A stretch of DNA of 64,000 nt from Mycobacterium gordonae (GCF_001417955.2 NZ_LKTM01000339.1:124001-188000); one strand, 5' to 3'. Counted from the stretch's first letter, positions 33,505 through 42,821 are shown. The notes: generated by a model not told the origin, from the letters alone. Numbers and translations: made by a program.

Positions 33505-35061
33505 ATGCCTGCACCGTCAGCCGAGGTCTTCGACCGCTTGCGTCAGCTCGCCGCGATCAAGGACATCGCCGAACGTCCGACCAAGACGATCGACGAAGTC
33601 TTCACCGGCAAGCCGCTGACCACCATCCCGGTCGGCACCGCCGACGACGTCGCTGCCGCGTTCGCCCAGGCACGGGCGGCACAGGTCGAATGGGCCAGGC
33701 GACCCGTCGCCGAGCGCATCGAGATCATCCGCCGCTACCGGGACCTGGTGATCGAGAACCGCGAGTTCCTGATGGATCTGCTGCAGGCCGAGGCCGGCAA
33801 GGCGCGGTGGGCGGCGCAGGAGGAGATCGTCGACCTGATGGCGAACGCGAACTACTACGTTCGCGTCACCGCCAAGCTGCTCAAACCGCAGAACGTGCAG
33901 GCGCTGCTGCCGGCGATCGGCAAGACCACGGTGGGCTACCAGCCCAAAGGCGTGGTCGGTGTGATCTCACCGTGGAACTACCCGATGACGCTGACCGCAT
34001 CGGACTCCGTGCCGGCGCTGCTCGCCGGCAACGCGGTGGTGCTCAAGCCGGACAGCCAGACACCGTACTGCGCGCTGGCCTGCGCCGAACTGTTGTACCG
34101 AGCAGGTCTTCCGCGAGCGCTGTACGCGATCGTGCCGGGCCCGGGCTCGGTGGTCGGCACCGCGATCACCGAGAACTGCGATTATCTGATGTTCACCGGC
34201 TCCTCCCAGACCGGCAGCCACCTCGCCGAGCAGGCCGGCCGCCGTCTCATCGGTTTCTCCGCCGAACTCGGCGGCAAGAACGCCATGATCGTCACCCGGG
34301 GCGCGAACCTGGACAAGGCGGCCAAGGCGGCCACCCGTGCGTGTTTCTCCAACGCCGGCCAGCTCTGCATCTCCATCGAGCGGATCTACGTCGAGAAGGA
34401 CATCGCCGACGAGTTCACCCGCAAGTTCGGTGACGCCGTGCGCAACATGAAGCTCGGCACCGCCTACGACTTCTCGGTCGACATGGGCAGCCTGATTTCC
34501 GAAGGCCAGCTCGAGACCGTCTCGGAGCACGTGAAGGACGCAACGTCAAAGGGCGCCAAGGTGATCGCGGGTGGCAAGGCCCGGCCCGACGTCGGCCCCC
34601 TGTTCTATGAGCCGACGGTGCTCACCGACGTCACCCCGGAGATGGAATGCGCGGCCAACGAGACGTTCGGGCCGCTGGTCTCGATCTACCCGGTGGCCGA
34701 CGTCGATGAAGCCGTGGAGAAGGCCAACGACACCGAATACGGGCTGAACGCAAGCGTGTGGGCCCGCACGCCGGCCGAAGGCCAGCAGATCGCCGCCCGG
34801 TTGCGTTCGGGAACGGTGAACGTCGACGAGGGTTACGCATTCGCATGGGGCAGCCTCAGCGCACCGATGGGCGGAATGGGCCAGTCCGGTGTCGGTCGCC
34901 GGCACGGACCCGAAGGCCTGTTGAAATACACCGAGTCGCAGACGATCGCGACCGCTCGGGTGTTCAATCTCGATCCGCCCTTTGGTCTTCCTTCGACCCT
35001 CTGGCAGAAGTCGCTGTTGCCCATCGTGCGCACCGTGATGAAACTGCCGGGGCGGAACTGA
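33505..35061 (+). CDS. gabD2: Succinate-semialdehyde dehydrogenase, GabD2 type
   Basis: This is a 518-residue aldehyde dehydrogenase, the same length and closely the same sequence as the M. tuberculosis GabD2 that I recall (Rv1731). It oxidises succinic semialdehyde to succinate with NAD(P)+. The cofactor-binding segment is GVISPWNYPM. The general base Glu254 is in FSAELGGKN, and the catalytic Cys288 is in NAGQLCIS. The gene starts with ATG after GAGAGG. It is flanked by unrelated genes, and the next gene has its own apparent promoter. Confidence 0.9.
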   Translation: MPAPSAEVFDRLRQLAAIKDIAERPTKTIDEVFTGKPLTTIPVGTADDVAAAFAQARAAQVEWARRPVAERIEIIRRYRDLVIENREFLMDLLQAEAGKARWAAQEEIVDLMANANYYVRVTAKLLKPQNVQALLPAIGKTTVGYQPKGVVGVISPWNYPMTLTASDSVPALLAGNAVVLKPDSQTPYCALACAELLYRAGLPRALYAIVPGPGSVVGTAITENCDYLMFTGSSQTGSHLAEQAGRRLIGFSAELGGKNAMIVTRGANLDKAAKAATRACFSNAGQLCISIERIYVEKDIADEFTRKFGDAVRNMKLGTAYDFSVDMGSLISEGQLETVSEHVKDATSKGAKVIAGGKARPDVGPLFYEPTVLTDVTPEMECAANETFGPLVSIYPVADVDEAVEKANDTEYGLNASVWARTPAEGQQIAARLRSGTVNVDEGYAFAWGSLSAPMGGMGQSGVGRRHGPEGLLKYTESQTIATARVFNLDPPFGLPSTLWQKSLLPIVRTVMKLPGRN

Positions 35062-35127
35062 GCTGCGAGTGAGCTGAGAAAACGCCGACAAGCTGGCGAA
35101 GAGTGCCACATCCGCCCCACACGACAC

Positions 35128-35133
35128 TAGAGT
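35128..35133 (+). promoter_or_regulatory. -10 element TAGAGT for a leaderless start
   Basis: TAGAGT ends 7 nt before GTG 35141. This spacing argues for the start at 35141 rather than the GTG at 35132, which would overlap the hexamer. Confidence 0.45.
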
Positions 35134-35140
35134 GCTCCAG

Positions 35141-35827
35141 GTGGGCAAAGACGCCGATGCGAAAGGCTGGGGCCGCTGGTTGGCGATCGCGGCCTCGCTG
35201 GTGCTGGCCGGCGGGATGATCTACGCCCAGGACACCAAGCAGAACACGCCCTGCTGCGCCGACAGCCCTCTGGTCGCGGCGCCGCCGGCGACAAGCCCGA
35301 CGGCGTCCCCGTCGGTCGCCGCCCCCCAGACCGCAAGCGCGGCCGAGGCGGCGATGTTGGCCGGCAACGCGCCCATGTCGGCCCAGGACTTTCAGATGGC
35401 GCTGCCTGCCGGGATCGCCCCCGAGGGAGGCTTGCAGGTCAAGACGATCTGGGCGGCCCGGGTCATCGAGTTGCTGTTCCCGGAGATCAAGACCATCGGC
35501 GGCTTCCGGCAGGATGCCTTGCGCTGGCACCCGAGTGGTCTGGCGATCGACGTGATGATCCCGAACCATGACAGCCCGGAAGGCATCGCGCTGGGCAATC
35601 AGATCGCGGGGCTGGCCCTGGCCAACGCCAAACGCTGGGGAATCGACCACGTCATCTGGCGGCAGAAGATCTACCTCGGCCCCGCCTCGGGAAGCTGGAC
35701 CGCCGACCTGGGCAACGAAACGGCCAACCATTACGACCACGTCCATATCGCCACCAATGGCGGCGGCTACCCCACCGGCCGCGAAACGTACTTCATCGGA
35801 TCGATGACCCCCGCGCCGGCGAACTGA
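35141..35827 (+). CDS. Membrane-anchored or secreted protein with ARB-07466-like domain
   Basis: This is a 228-residue protein. A single hydrophobic helix at about residues 13-27 acts as signal or anchor. A Pro/Ala/Thr-rich linker follows (about 45-80). The C-terminal domain (about 90-225) contains ALRWHPSGLAIDVMIPNHDSPEG, then WGIDHVIWRQKIY and NHYDHVHIATNGG. The H..G.AIDVMIP and DHVHI pattern matches ARB-07466-type domains related to M15/VanY-like peptidases of mycobacteria and their phages. A role in cell-wall peptides is possible but unproven. It follows gabD2 by 79 nt with its own -10. Confidence 0.7.
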   Translation: MGKDADAKGWGRWLAIAASLVLAGGMIYAQDTKQNTPCCADSPLVAAPPATSPTASPSVAAPQTASAAEAAMLAGNAPMSAQDFQMALPAGIAPEGGLQVKTIWAARVIELLFPEIKTIGGFRQDALRWHPSGLAIDVMIPNHDSPEGIALGNQIAGLALANAKRWGIDHVIWRQKIYLGPASGSWTADLGNETANHYDHVHIATNGGGYPTGRETYFIGSMTPAPAN

Positions 35828-35852
35828 TCAAACCTGTTCTCGCGCAGCGGGT

Positions 35853-37759
35853 TCAGTTGTGGCCGTTGATGCTGGCGGAGAAGTTGTTGACGCCCGCGCC
35901 GACACTGCCGCTCCACGGCTCGAAGCCGGCCTGGATGCTCGTCAGGTACCACGAGTCGGTCACCGGCTCCCACGTCTGGGTGTTGTCGATGAAACCCATC
36001 ACATCGAAACTGTTCCACGTGGTGATCGGCGAGTTCGCCACATACGACACCACGTTGTTCTGGCCGTTGCTGCCCTTCCACACCGCGAAGTTCTGCCCGT
36101 CGATGGTCGCATTGCCCACCACCGAGCCGACCGGCTGAATGGGGCCGGTGTGGTTGAACCAGATCATCACTTCCTGCTGGTTGACGCCGGTGGTGATGGG
36201 CGTGGGATTCAGCCAGATGTCGTAGGCGGCGTCGTAGATCCCGCTGGTTGGATAGGTGTAGCTGATGCTGCTGGTCGCCGTCTGAATCTGGCCCAGCTGT
36301 ATCGGCAGGATCGTGCCCGGTGAACCCGTGCCGTAGTGCCAGCCCGTGTAGATGGACGGGTAACCCAGCGGGGCGCCGTTGGTCGGGGCAGAACCGTTTT
36401 CAGTGGTGATGGTGAAGCCGGTCTGGCTGACGGTGATCGCCTGTCCGCCCGGGTTGTTCCACGCGTTGTTCTGCACGACATAGGCGTTGCCGACCGTGGT
36501 GGTCCCGTACTGGTTGGAGATGAGGGTGCCGCCGGTCGGCGGTGTGGTGGTCGGCGGGGTGGTCGTCGGGGGCGTGGTAATCGGTGGCGTGGTCGTGCCG
36601 CCCGTGACGCGGCCTGACCATTGATGAGCACGTTCGTCGGCGCCGCGTAGGAGCCGGTCTGGGACGCCTGGAAGCCGACGTTGACGGTGCTGCCCGGCGC
36701 GATCGAGCCGTTGTAGCTGGCCGGGGTCACCGTATAGTGCGAGCCGGTGTGAGTGACCTGACCATTCCACAGGTTGGTGATGGATTCGTTTGCGGGGAGG
36801 TCGAATTGGAGGTTCCAGTTGCTCAGCGGCGTGGTACCTGAATTCGTGATCGCATAGTTCCCGTTGAATCCGCTGTTCCACTGCGACGTCGCCGTATACG
36901 CGGCCGTCAGTCCGCCGGTGCCGGCCGGCGGTGTCGTGACCGGTGGGGTGGTGACGGGCGGGGTCGGGCCGCCGATGACCGGCTGACCGCCGATCGACAC
37001 ATTGGTCGGTGGTGAATAGGTCCCGGACTGAGCGCCCTGGAATCCGACGGTGACCGAGTCACCGGGAGCGATGGTGGTGTTGTAGCTCTGCGGGGTGACC
37101 GTGTACTGCGTGCCGGACTGCGTGACGTGTCCGTTCCACAGGTTCGCCACGGATTCGCCTGTGGGCAGGCTGAATTGGAGTTGCCAGTTGGTCAACGGCG
37201 TTGTGCCGGTGTTGGTGATCGTGTAGTTGGCGACGAATCCGCTGTTCCACTGCGATGTGGTGGCATACGTCGCCTTTATCCCCGTGCCGGTCGCGCCGCC
37301 CGATGCCTGCGTCGCGGTGGCGGTGGCGGCGGCTGCCGTCGTCTTCGCCGTCACGCCAGTCGGCTGGCTCGTCGCCGCACCGGTCGCCTCGGCGCTCGCG
37401 GATCCCGCACTCGAACCGTCGCTGCCCGGCCGTCCGCCGCCCAGCAGCCGCTCCGCAACGTCGCGCAGCAGCGAACCGTTGAGCAACTCGGCGCCGGCAT
37501 ACCGTTGCGCGCCGGCGAAGAGAGAGTCCATGAACTGGGTCTGAAAAGACGCCACCCGGGCGCTCAGTGACTGATAGTCCAGCGCGTGGGCGCCGAACAA
37601 CGAGGCGACGGCGGTTGATATCTCATCGGCGGCGGCGGCCAGAATCTCGGTGGTCGGAACCGCTGCCGCGGCATTGGCGGCGCTGAGCGAGGATCCGATT
37701 CCGGCGATATCCGTCACCGCCGCAGCCAGCGCTTCGGGGGTCGCGATCACATACGACAT
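35853..37759 (-). pseudogene. PE-CBM2-CBM2-GH12 cellulase, frameshifted
   Basis: One gene is split across two frames. The first part reads MSYVIATPEALAAAV, a PE domain (about 1-95) likely to direct type VII secretion. Two family 2 cellulose-binding modules follow (about 155-255 and 275-385; each has SQWNSGF and a long beta-sheet repeat), joined by TTPP linkers. After INGQA the frame turns to Arg-rich nonsense. In another frame a TTTPPITTPP linker continues into a glycosyl hydrolase family 12 domain, with the nucleophile-type Glu in QQEVMIWFNH and a second Glu in QAGFEPWSG. One missing base near 36608 (GCG-TCA instead of GCG-GTC) restores a 635-residue protein. ATG 37759 follows AAAGGA. In M. 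tuberculosis, celA2a/celA2b is a similarly split GH12 gene. A sequencing error is the main alternative. Confidence 0.82.
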
Positions 37760-38310
37760 GCACAATCCTTTGGTCAATCACGGTCTTATAACAGCCACAT
37801 AACTGTCTTATATCTGCCTCAGGCGGGGTCGCGCTCAGATCTCTATAACGATTGCATCACGGACACGAAGGCTGCCATAGAGTGACGCCAGTTTCAACCG
37901 TTCGTGCCGACTAATACAGAAAATTATTCCGGCCGGCCTGCTCCGACCGGAGGCAATCCCACTGTGCCGATGCATATAGCATTGAGCTGGGACTTTGGCC
38001 AGGCGTGGGAAGGTACCGCGGCGTTCTTGGCAGAGCTTGCCAGGTGGTGCAGCTATTTCTGGGACACTCGTATGACTATTGGTTAGACAAATTCAACAAT
38101 ATGTATCGACGCACCCATTCCACGGCGCTTCCTGGATTGAGACCATTCGCCTGGCGAGGCGCTACTGCGTTAGCTGACGCCGCGCGAATTGCGCGTAGAT
38201 CGGGTGTGCCCGCGGGCTGGCGCCGCGCTTGTATGTTGCCACGACCCCACACAGACCTCTACTACGAGGCGTAGTATTGCGTCGAACCCGTCAGCACGAG
38301 GAGGTGCCGT
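37760..38310. other. Intergenic stretch, locally AT-richer, no assigned gene
   Basis: The region upstream of the PE gene is visibly less GC-rich than the rest (for example TCTTATAACAG, TATTGGTTAGAC, ACAATATGTATCG). Short open frames exist at 37904-38086 (60 codons, MPTNTENYSGR..., ending FWDTRMTIG) and 38005-38274. Neither has a ribosome site nor a recognisable family. It may hold the PE gene promoter and the remnant of a lost or transferred gene. Confidence 0.4.
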
Positions 38311-38745
38311 ATGAGGTGGAGCTTCGCCCAGATCGGGCTGCTGATCATCTGCGCTCTGCACGTCATCCAGGCGGTGATCGGGTTCATTATGGAACCGAGT
38401 TTCGCGACCGGGCCACACGCGCCGACCGTCCAACTCCTCGGCATGGATTACAACGGCTGGCATGCCGTCGCCGGCCTGGCCCTCTTCGGTCCTGGCCTAG
38501 TGTTCGCACTCCGCAAATCATGGGCCGTGCTCTATCTCGTGCTTGCCGCGATCGCCGGCGCGACGCCGGGTGTCTAGGCATTCTTCTCGCATCAGGTCGC
38601 GTACGTGTTCACCTTCCCCAACAACATCACCGATGCCGTGGTGCATCTGGTGACCTCGGCGGTGATGGTCGCGGTGGCAGCGGTTCAGATCCACATGGAC
38701 GGCGGGATCAGGAATTCCCTCGGCGATCTCGGTAAAGCGCCGTAA
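38311..38745 (+). pseudogene. Small membrane protein (DUF4383-like) interrupted by an amber codon
   Basis: The frame starts with ATG at 38311 after AGGAGG and encodes a membrane protein beginning MRWSFAQIGLLIICALHVIQ. At codon 89 there is TAG (38575-38577). The same frame then continues AFFSHQVAYVFTFPNNITDAVVHLVTSAVM and ends at TAA 38743-38745, giving 144 codons with four hydrophobic helices in total. The downstream part reads exactly like the second half of mycobacterial DUF4383-type proteins (HxxAY, ND.. HL). One base change accounts for the break. It could be a real nonsense mutation, a sequencing error or, much less likely, readthrough. Confidence 0.75.
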
Positions 38746-38792
38746 AGCAACCGGCCAGTGGCTCACCGTCGCTTCGCTACTCTGGCGGTGAA

Positions 38793-39710
38793 ATGACCGA
38801 AATTTCCCGGTGGCGTCGAAGGACGTCGGTTTACCCCGCGGCGTTGCTGGTCGCGGTGACCGCGGTCTGCGCAACCGCGGCACCGCGGGGCGCCGAAGTG
38901 GTTCGCCGGGGCGTCAAATACGTAGCGCTCGGCGACTCTGCGGCTGCGGCGCCGCTGGTACCCGATGCGGCCGACCCTCCCGGGTGCTTCAAGTCGACGA
39001 ACGACTATCCCGCGGTCTTGGCCCGCCGCATCGGCGCCGCCAGCTTCGTCGACGTCAGTTGCAGCGGCGCCACCGCCGCCGATATCACTGATCGAGAACA
39101 GTCGACCAGCGGCGGGAAGGTGCCCCGGCAGATCGACGCTGTCTCTGTGGACACCGAACTGGTCACCATCACGATCGGCGGCAACGACGTCGGCCTGGCC
39201 GCCAGCGCGGCTCAGTGTCGCCGGAGTTCCTTGACGCAGCCGCCCTGCTTCAACGACTTCGTCGCGGGCGGCAGTGACCGGTTCAGCGCGGCTATCCGCA
39301 CGCAGATACCGTTGTGGGAAGCCATGATTGGCGCTGTGCGGGCGAAAGCCCCGCGGGCCCGCGTCGTGCTGGTCGGTTATGCGACGTACATACGGCCCGG
39401 GGGATGTTTCGCAGCGCAGCCCATCAATCCCACGGATGCCGACTACTTCCAGGCCAAGGTAGACGAGATCGACGATCAGCAGCGGAGATTGGCCACCAAG
39501 TTGCAAGTCGACTTCTTCGATACCCGACCGGTCTCGGTGGGACACGACATGTGCGCCGCCCCCGGCGACAGGTACATCGAAGGATTCGAGCTCTCACATC
39601 TTGCCGCGCCCCTGCACCCCAACGCATTAGGAGCCGGAGCAGTCGGTAGCGCGCTCGCCGGCGAGCTGACGCTCAGCGACGAGCCGCCGACGTCCGGGCC
39701 GTCCAGCTAG
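38793..39710 (+). CDS. Secreted SGNH/GDSL esterase or lipase
   Basis: This is a 305-residue protein with an N-terminal signal or anchor helix (about 12-30). It has the SGNH blocks in order: ALGDSAAAAP with nucleophile Ser49, the block II Gly in SCSGATAAD, GGND in TIGGNDVGL, and the catalytic His in LHPNALG near the C-terminus. No Asp stands three residues before that His. Some secreted SGNH esterases of actinobacteria work with a Ser-His dyad, so activity is still plausible. It would cleave lipid or acetyl esters outside the cell. Its last 38 nt overlap the convergent DHFR-like gene. Confidence 0.83.
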   Translation: MTEISRWRRRTSVYPAALLVAVTAVCATAAPRGAEVVRRGVKYVALGDSAAAAPLVPDAADPPGCFKSTNDYPAVLARRIGAASFVDVSCSGATAADITDREQSTSGGKVPRQIDAVSVDTELVTITIGGNDVGLAASAAQCRRSSLTQPPCFNDFVAGGSDRFSAAIRTQIPLWEAMIGAVRAKAPRARVVLVGYATYIRPGGCFAAQPINPTDADYFQAKVDEIDDQQRRLATKLQVDFFDTRPVSVGHDMCAAPGDRYIEGFELSHLAAPLHPNALGAGAVGSALAGELTLSDEPPTSGPSS

Positions 39711-40242
39711 CCAGCGTGACGCCGCCGGGAAACGTCACAGGTGCGGCTGCCGGGACGAGCCCCGAAATGGTGGTGCCGTCCGGGAACAGCCGCCGCCCGC
39801 CGCCTTGGATGTACGGGTAGATGAACAGCCGATATTCATCGACCAGACCCGCGGCAATCAGGTTGTGGCACAACGTAATGCTGCCGGTGGCGACGATATC
39901 GCCGCCCGCGGCGGCCTTGAGCGTCCTGACCTGCTCCACGGCATCGCCGGACACGATGACCGAGTTGCTCCACTGCGGATCGGTGATCGTCGAGGACACC
40001 ACGTACTTGGTGACACCGTTGATGTAGTCCGCGATGCCGGTGGGGTCGTCGGTCTGGTGCGGCCAGTAGCTGCGGAAGTCCTGGAATGTCTGTCGGCCCA
40101 GCAACAGAGCGTCGGCGGTTTCGTCCTGACGGCGCAGTTCAGCCGTCAGTTCATCGTCGTGTGTCTCGGGATTGAACCAGTCCCCGAGCATCTCTATCGA
40201 GCCGTCCAGGGTGATGTTCTGCGTGATGATCAGTGAGCGCAT
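39673..40242 (-). CDS. Dihydrofolate reductase-like (RibD C-terminal) protein
   Basis: This is a 189-residue protein of the DHFR/RibD C-terminal fold, probably an NADPH-dependent reductase of unknown substrate. It begins MRSLIITQNITLDGSIE, has LLLGRQTFQDFRSYWP (the residue pattern of the family's second strand and helix), then KYVVSSTITDPQWSNS and GGDIVATGSITLCHNLIAAGLVDEYRLFIYP. These are the usual markers of the actinobacterial dihydrofolate reductase family group. It converges with the SGNH gene and lies 30 nt downstream of the ParA gene on the same strand. Confidence 0.83.
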   Translation of the reverse strand: MRSLIITQNITLDGSIEMLGDWFNPETHDDELTAELRRQDETADALLLGRQTFQDFRSYWPHQTDDPTGIADYINGVTKYVVSSTITDPQWSNSVIVSGDAVEQVRTLKAAAGGDIVATGSITLCHNLIAAGLVDEYRLFIYPYIQGGGRRLFPDGTTISGLVPAAAPVTFPGGVTLASWTARTSAARR

Positions 40243-40272
40243 GTCATTACCGACCGTGGGAAGACCCGAGAC

Positions 40273-41115
40273 TCATCGCCGACCCAGCAGGTCCTCCTCC
40301 AGAAATCGGCGAAAGATGGGCGCAAGCTGTCGCGCGACCCACTCGTGGCGGTCGCCCAGCCGATCTCCCAGTTGGAACACCTCGTTGATGATGGCGCGCC
40401 GGGGGACTTCGGCGCGCACCTCGTCGCCGAACTCCTTGTACACCGTTTCGCGGATCGACTGCTCGATGCCGTTGCGGCTGTCGAAGCCGGACAGCACGAC
40501 CCCGCACCATTTGAGCGGGTGAATGCGCTGGATGCGCTCGACCCTGTTGCGCGCCTCGATGGCCTTGCGGACCGCGTCGCCGGTAGGCGCGATCGGCGCA
40601 TAAGCCACATCGGCCAGGTGCATGGCGAGCGCCTCGAGCGAGCCCGTGCGGCCACCGGTGTCGATCAGAACGAGTTCATAGCGCTCGAACACGCCCGCCG
40701 CGGTGAAGATGCCACGGAGCAGGCCGGTGTCCGAGACGCCGACCCCGGCCACCCGGGTCAACGACGCCCCTGCCGGTAGCAGTTCGACGTGCGGCCATTT
40801 GGTGTCGATGATCTCCTCATCGACCCGCTTGGCCGCGGTGCCGGGATCGCCCCAGAAATTGATGCCGGCGTCCTCGAGCACCGAGCCCAGCCCGGTCGAG
40901 TGCTGCGACACCCCGAAGTGGTTGGACAGGTTGCGCTCCGGGTCCGCGTCGACCAGCAACGTGGAGATCCCCAGCCGCGAGGCCTCCCCCGCCAGCATCA
41001 TCTGCCACAACGTCTTGGCTGTTCCGCCCTTGCCCGAGAGCACCACGGCTGACACTGCTGCCAACTGTCTCGCCTCACCTTCCGGAACTTCTGCGGCAAA
41101 CGAATACTCAACCAT
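40273..41115 (-). CDS. Orphan ParA/MinD-like ATPase
   Basis: This is a 280-residue P-loop protein with the deviant Walker A motif GKGGTAKT at 28-35, then STLLVDADPERNLS (switch I region) and ELVLIDTGGRTGS (Walker B region). These mark the SIMIBI ParA/MinD class, which forms ATP-dependent dimers and positions DNA or protein complexes. No ParB, parS-like repeats or plasmid genes are visible near it, so it is not an obvious partition system. The ATG at 41115 gives the family-size product. The next gene on the same strand starts 30 nt later. Confidence 0.83.
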   Translation of the reverse strand: MVEYSFAAEVPEGEARQLAAVSAVVLSGKGGTAKTLWQMMLAGEASRLGISTLLVDADPERNLSNHFGVSQHSTGLGSVLEDAGINFWGDPGTAAKRVDEEIIDTKWPHVELLPAGASLTRVAGVGVSDTGLLRGIFTAAGVFERYELVLIDTGGRTGSLEALAMHLADVAYAPIAPTGDAVRKAIEARNRVERIQRIHPLKWCGVVLSGFDSRNGIEQSIRETVYKEFGDEVRAEVPRRAIINEVFQLGDRLGDRHEWVARQLAPIFRRFLEEDLLGRR

Positions 41116-41203
41116 GCGTCAGCACCGACCGAGCGGAAAGCACGGGCGCAAATCGCCTTACCGGGCGCACACGTGGGGCCTCCCAGCGTGCACAAGCATA
41201 GCC

Positions 41204-41356
41204 ATGACTGAACCTGAAGCCCTTCAATTCCACGATGTCTTTGGGACGCCCACCCAGGTGCACAAATCCGGCCGCGTGGACGGTTGCCGGTGCGATGCCC
41301 CGGTCAGTACGTGCGGCCGCGTGATCGATTCGCCGGATGCGACGCCATCTCGGTGA
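41204..41356 (+). CDS. Possible 50-residue protein, unknown
   Basis: A short frame begins MTEPEALQFHDVFGTPTQV and ends with a cysteine-containing tail (CRCDAPVSTC). It lies in the gap between two minus-strand genes and runs antisense over the 3' end of the next one. No ribosome site is clear. It is listed only because the gap has no other content. Confidence 0.2.
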   Translation: MTEPEALQFHDVFGTPTQVHKSGRVDGCRCDAPVSTCGRVIDSPDATPSR

Positions 41357-42821
41357 CGACAGAACGGCCCTGACCGCGCGGAGAGTCCTGAGCCGCCGCC
41401 AGCAATACCTTAATTGAGTCGACGATCCCGGTGGCGATGTCGTCGATCGCGGGCACATTGTCGGGACACGCATACACGCTCACGTCGAGCTCGTCACCGC
41501 GCGCTGTGAACGCGATGTTCAGACCACTGGACTCGGCCAGCGGCGACAGGGCGTGAACGCCAGCGACCCTCGAGCCGGCACAGTAGGCGGGAGTCGGTCC
41601 TACAACCACATAACTGATGCTGCCGTGACAGGTCGGCTCGAACAGACGCCGCAGGCCACAGCGAGTGTAGAGCTGCATCGCGACACGAGCTATGTTCGGC
41701 GGAACCAGGGACGTGATTGCCATGAAATCGACGGCAGAATAACTACTTTCGTCAGTGCCACGACGCACAGTATTGAGCCGTTCGGTGGCGGTGTGCAGGA
41801 TCGCCAAAACCTGGACGGGGTCGTCCAGGTGCACCGGTAGACGAAGCCGCCCGACCGACAGAGTCCGGCCGACCCGCGCGGGGTCCCTCGCCGGCAATTC
41901 GAATGGTATCCGCATCGACAGCGGATCGGCGGGCAACTGGTCTTGCCGGCGTAGCCAGGCCCGCAGCGACAGGGTGCACGCAGCCAGCATCACATTGGTG
42001 TCGCTACCCCCAAAAGCCTTGCTGACCGCCCTGACATCGGCCAACGACAGTGTGGTGAAAGCGACCGCGCGCCGTTTGGTCAGCGGCGAGTTGAACGCCG
42101 TCTGGGGCGTCGGCCGGGTCGGTTGGGATGATGTAGGCGTTGAGCGGCGCCGATCGGCTCCGAGAAGTCGGCCATGCGCTGTCTGCAGGGCGCCCAATAC
42201 CGTCTCTGCAATCAGCCACGCACCCGTGACCTGGTTCTCGACGATCTCGGTCACCATATCGATCACAAGTTCACCGACGGACGGCGCAGTGCCCAGGCTC
42301 GGCTCGGTCGGTAGATCGTCGACCACACCAAGGTGCGGACCGCGACTCAGCAGTCTGGGCCATACCGACCCCCACCCTGCGAACCTGTCGTTCAGGACGG
42401 GTGACATCCTTACCACCAGCGCCCACCGACCGTCCGCCAGTCCGTCGACAGTCCAAGCCTCCCAGAGCCGTTCGCGGCATTCACGATGACCGCTGGACAA
42501 TTCCGCAACCAACCGTGCCAATTCGGCACGACCACCAGGCGCCGGAGCCGTTGCGCGGTGAATGTGCTCCGACGGGTCATAGTCCGCGATCTCGGCCCAT
42601 ACCGGGTGGCCGATGCCGAGAGGCTTGGTCACTAGCCGACTACGGAAGCGGGCCAATCGCGGCAACGAGGAGACCACCAGTTGGTGCAGGCTTTGGTGGC
42701 TGAGCCGATCGGAGCCATCGAGGATGATGATCGCGACACTGTGGGCAGGTGTCGACGGGCCTTCCGTCTGCAGCGACAAAGCAGCGGGCCCGGAAAGGCG
42801 CGTTACCAATGTGTCGCACAT
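41304..42821 (-). CDS. WS/DGAT-like protein lacking the HHxxxDG motif
   Basis: This is a 505-residue member of the wax ester synthase/diacylglycerol acyltransferase family by overall pattern. It has LSGPAALSLQTEGPSTPAHS at the N-terminus, the WEAWTVDGLADGRWALVVRMS segment in the middle, and the domain with DVRAVSKAFGGSDTNVMLAACTLSLRAWL and IPFELPARDPARVGRTLS. Where HHxxxDG is expected (about 138-145) the sequence reads RMSPVLND, so both catalytic histidines are missing. It may be a binding protein or inactive paralogue. Base composition is a little lower in GC than its neighbours. The start at 42821 is uncertain; a GTG a few codons inside is possible. Confidence 0.65.
   Translation of the reverse strand: MCDTLVTRLSGPAALSLQTEGPSTPAHSVAIIILDGSDRLSHQSLHQLVVSSLPRLARFRSRLVTKPLGIGHPVWAEIADYDPSEHIHRATAPAPGGRAELARLVAELSSGHRECRERLWEAWTVDGLADGRWALVVRMSPVLNDRFAGWGSVWPRLLSRGPHLGVVDDLPTEPSLGTAPSVGELVIDMVTEIVENQVTGAWLIAETVLGALQTAHGRLLGADRRRSTPTSSQPTRPTPQTAFNSPLTKRRAVAFTTLSLADVRAVSKAFGGSDTNVMLAACTLSLRAWLRRQDQLPADPLSMRIPFELPARDPARVGRTLSVGRLRLPVHLDDPVQVLAILHTATERLNTVRRGTDESSYSAVDFMAITSLVPPNIARVAMQLYTRCGLRRLFEPTCHGSISYVVVGPTPAYCAGSRVAGVHALSPLAESSGLNIAFTARGDELDVSVYACPDNVPAIDDIATGIVDSIKVLLAAAQDSPRGQGRSVVTEMASHPANRSRGRTY

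Noticed and set aside
36209..36600. Arg/Pro-rich C-terminal tail of the PE-CBM2 frame (ARPRHRLPRPRR...)
   Set aside because: It is out-of-frame reading of the TTPP linker and GH12 domain after the frameshift, not a real domain.
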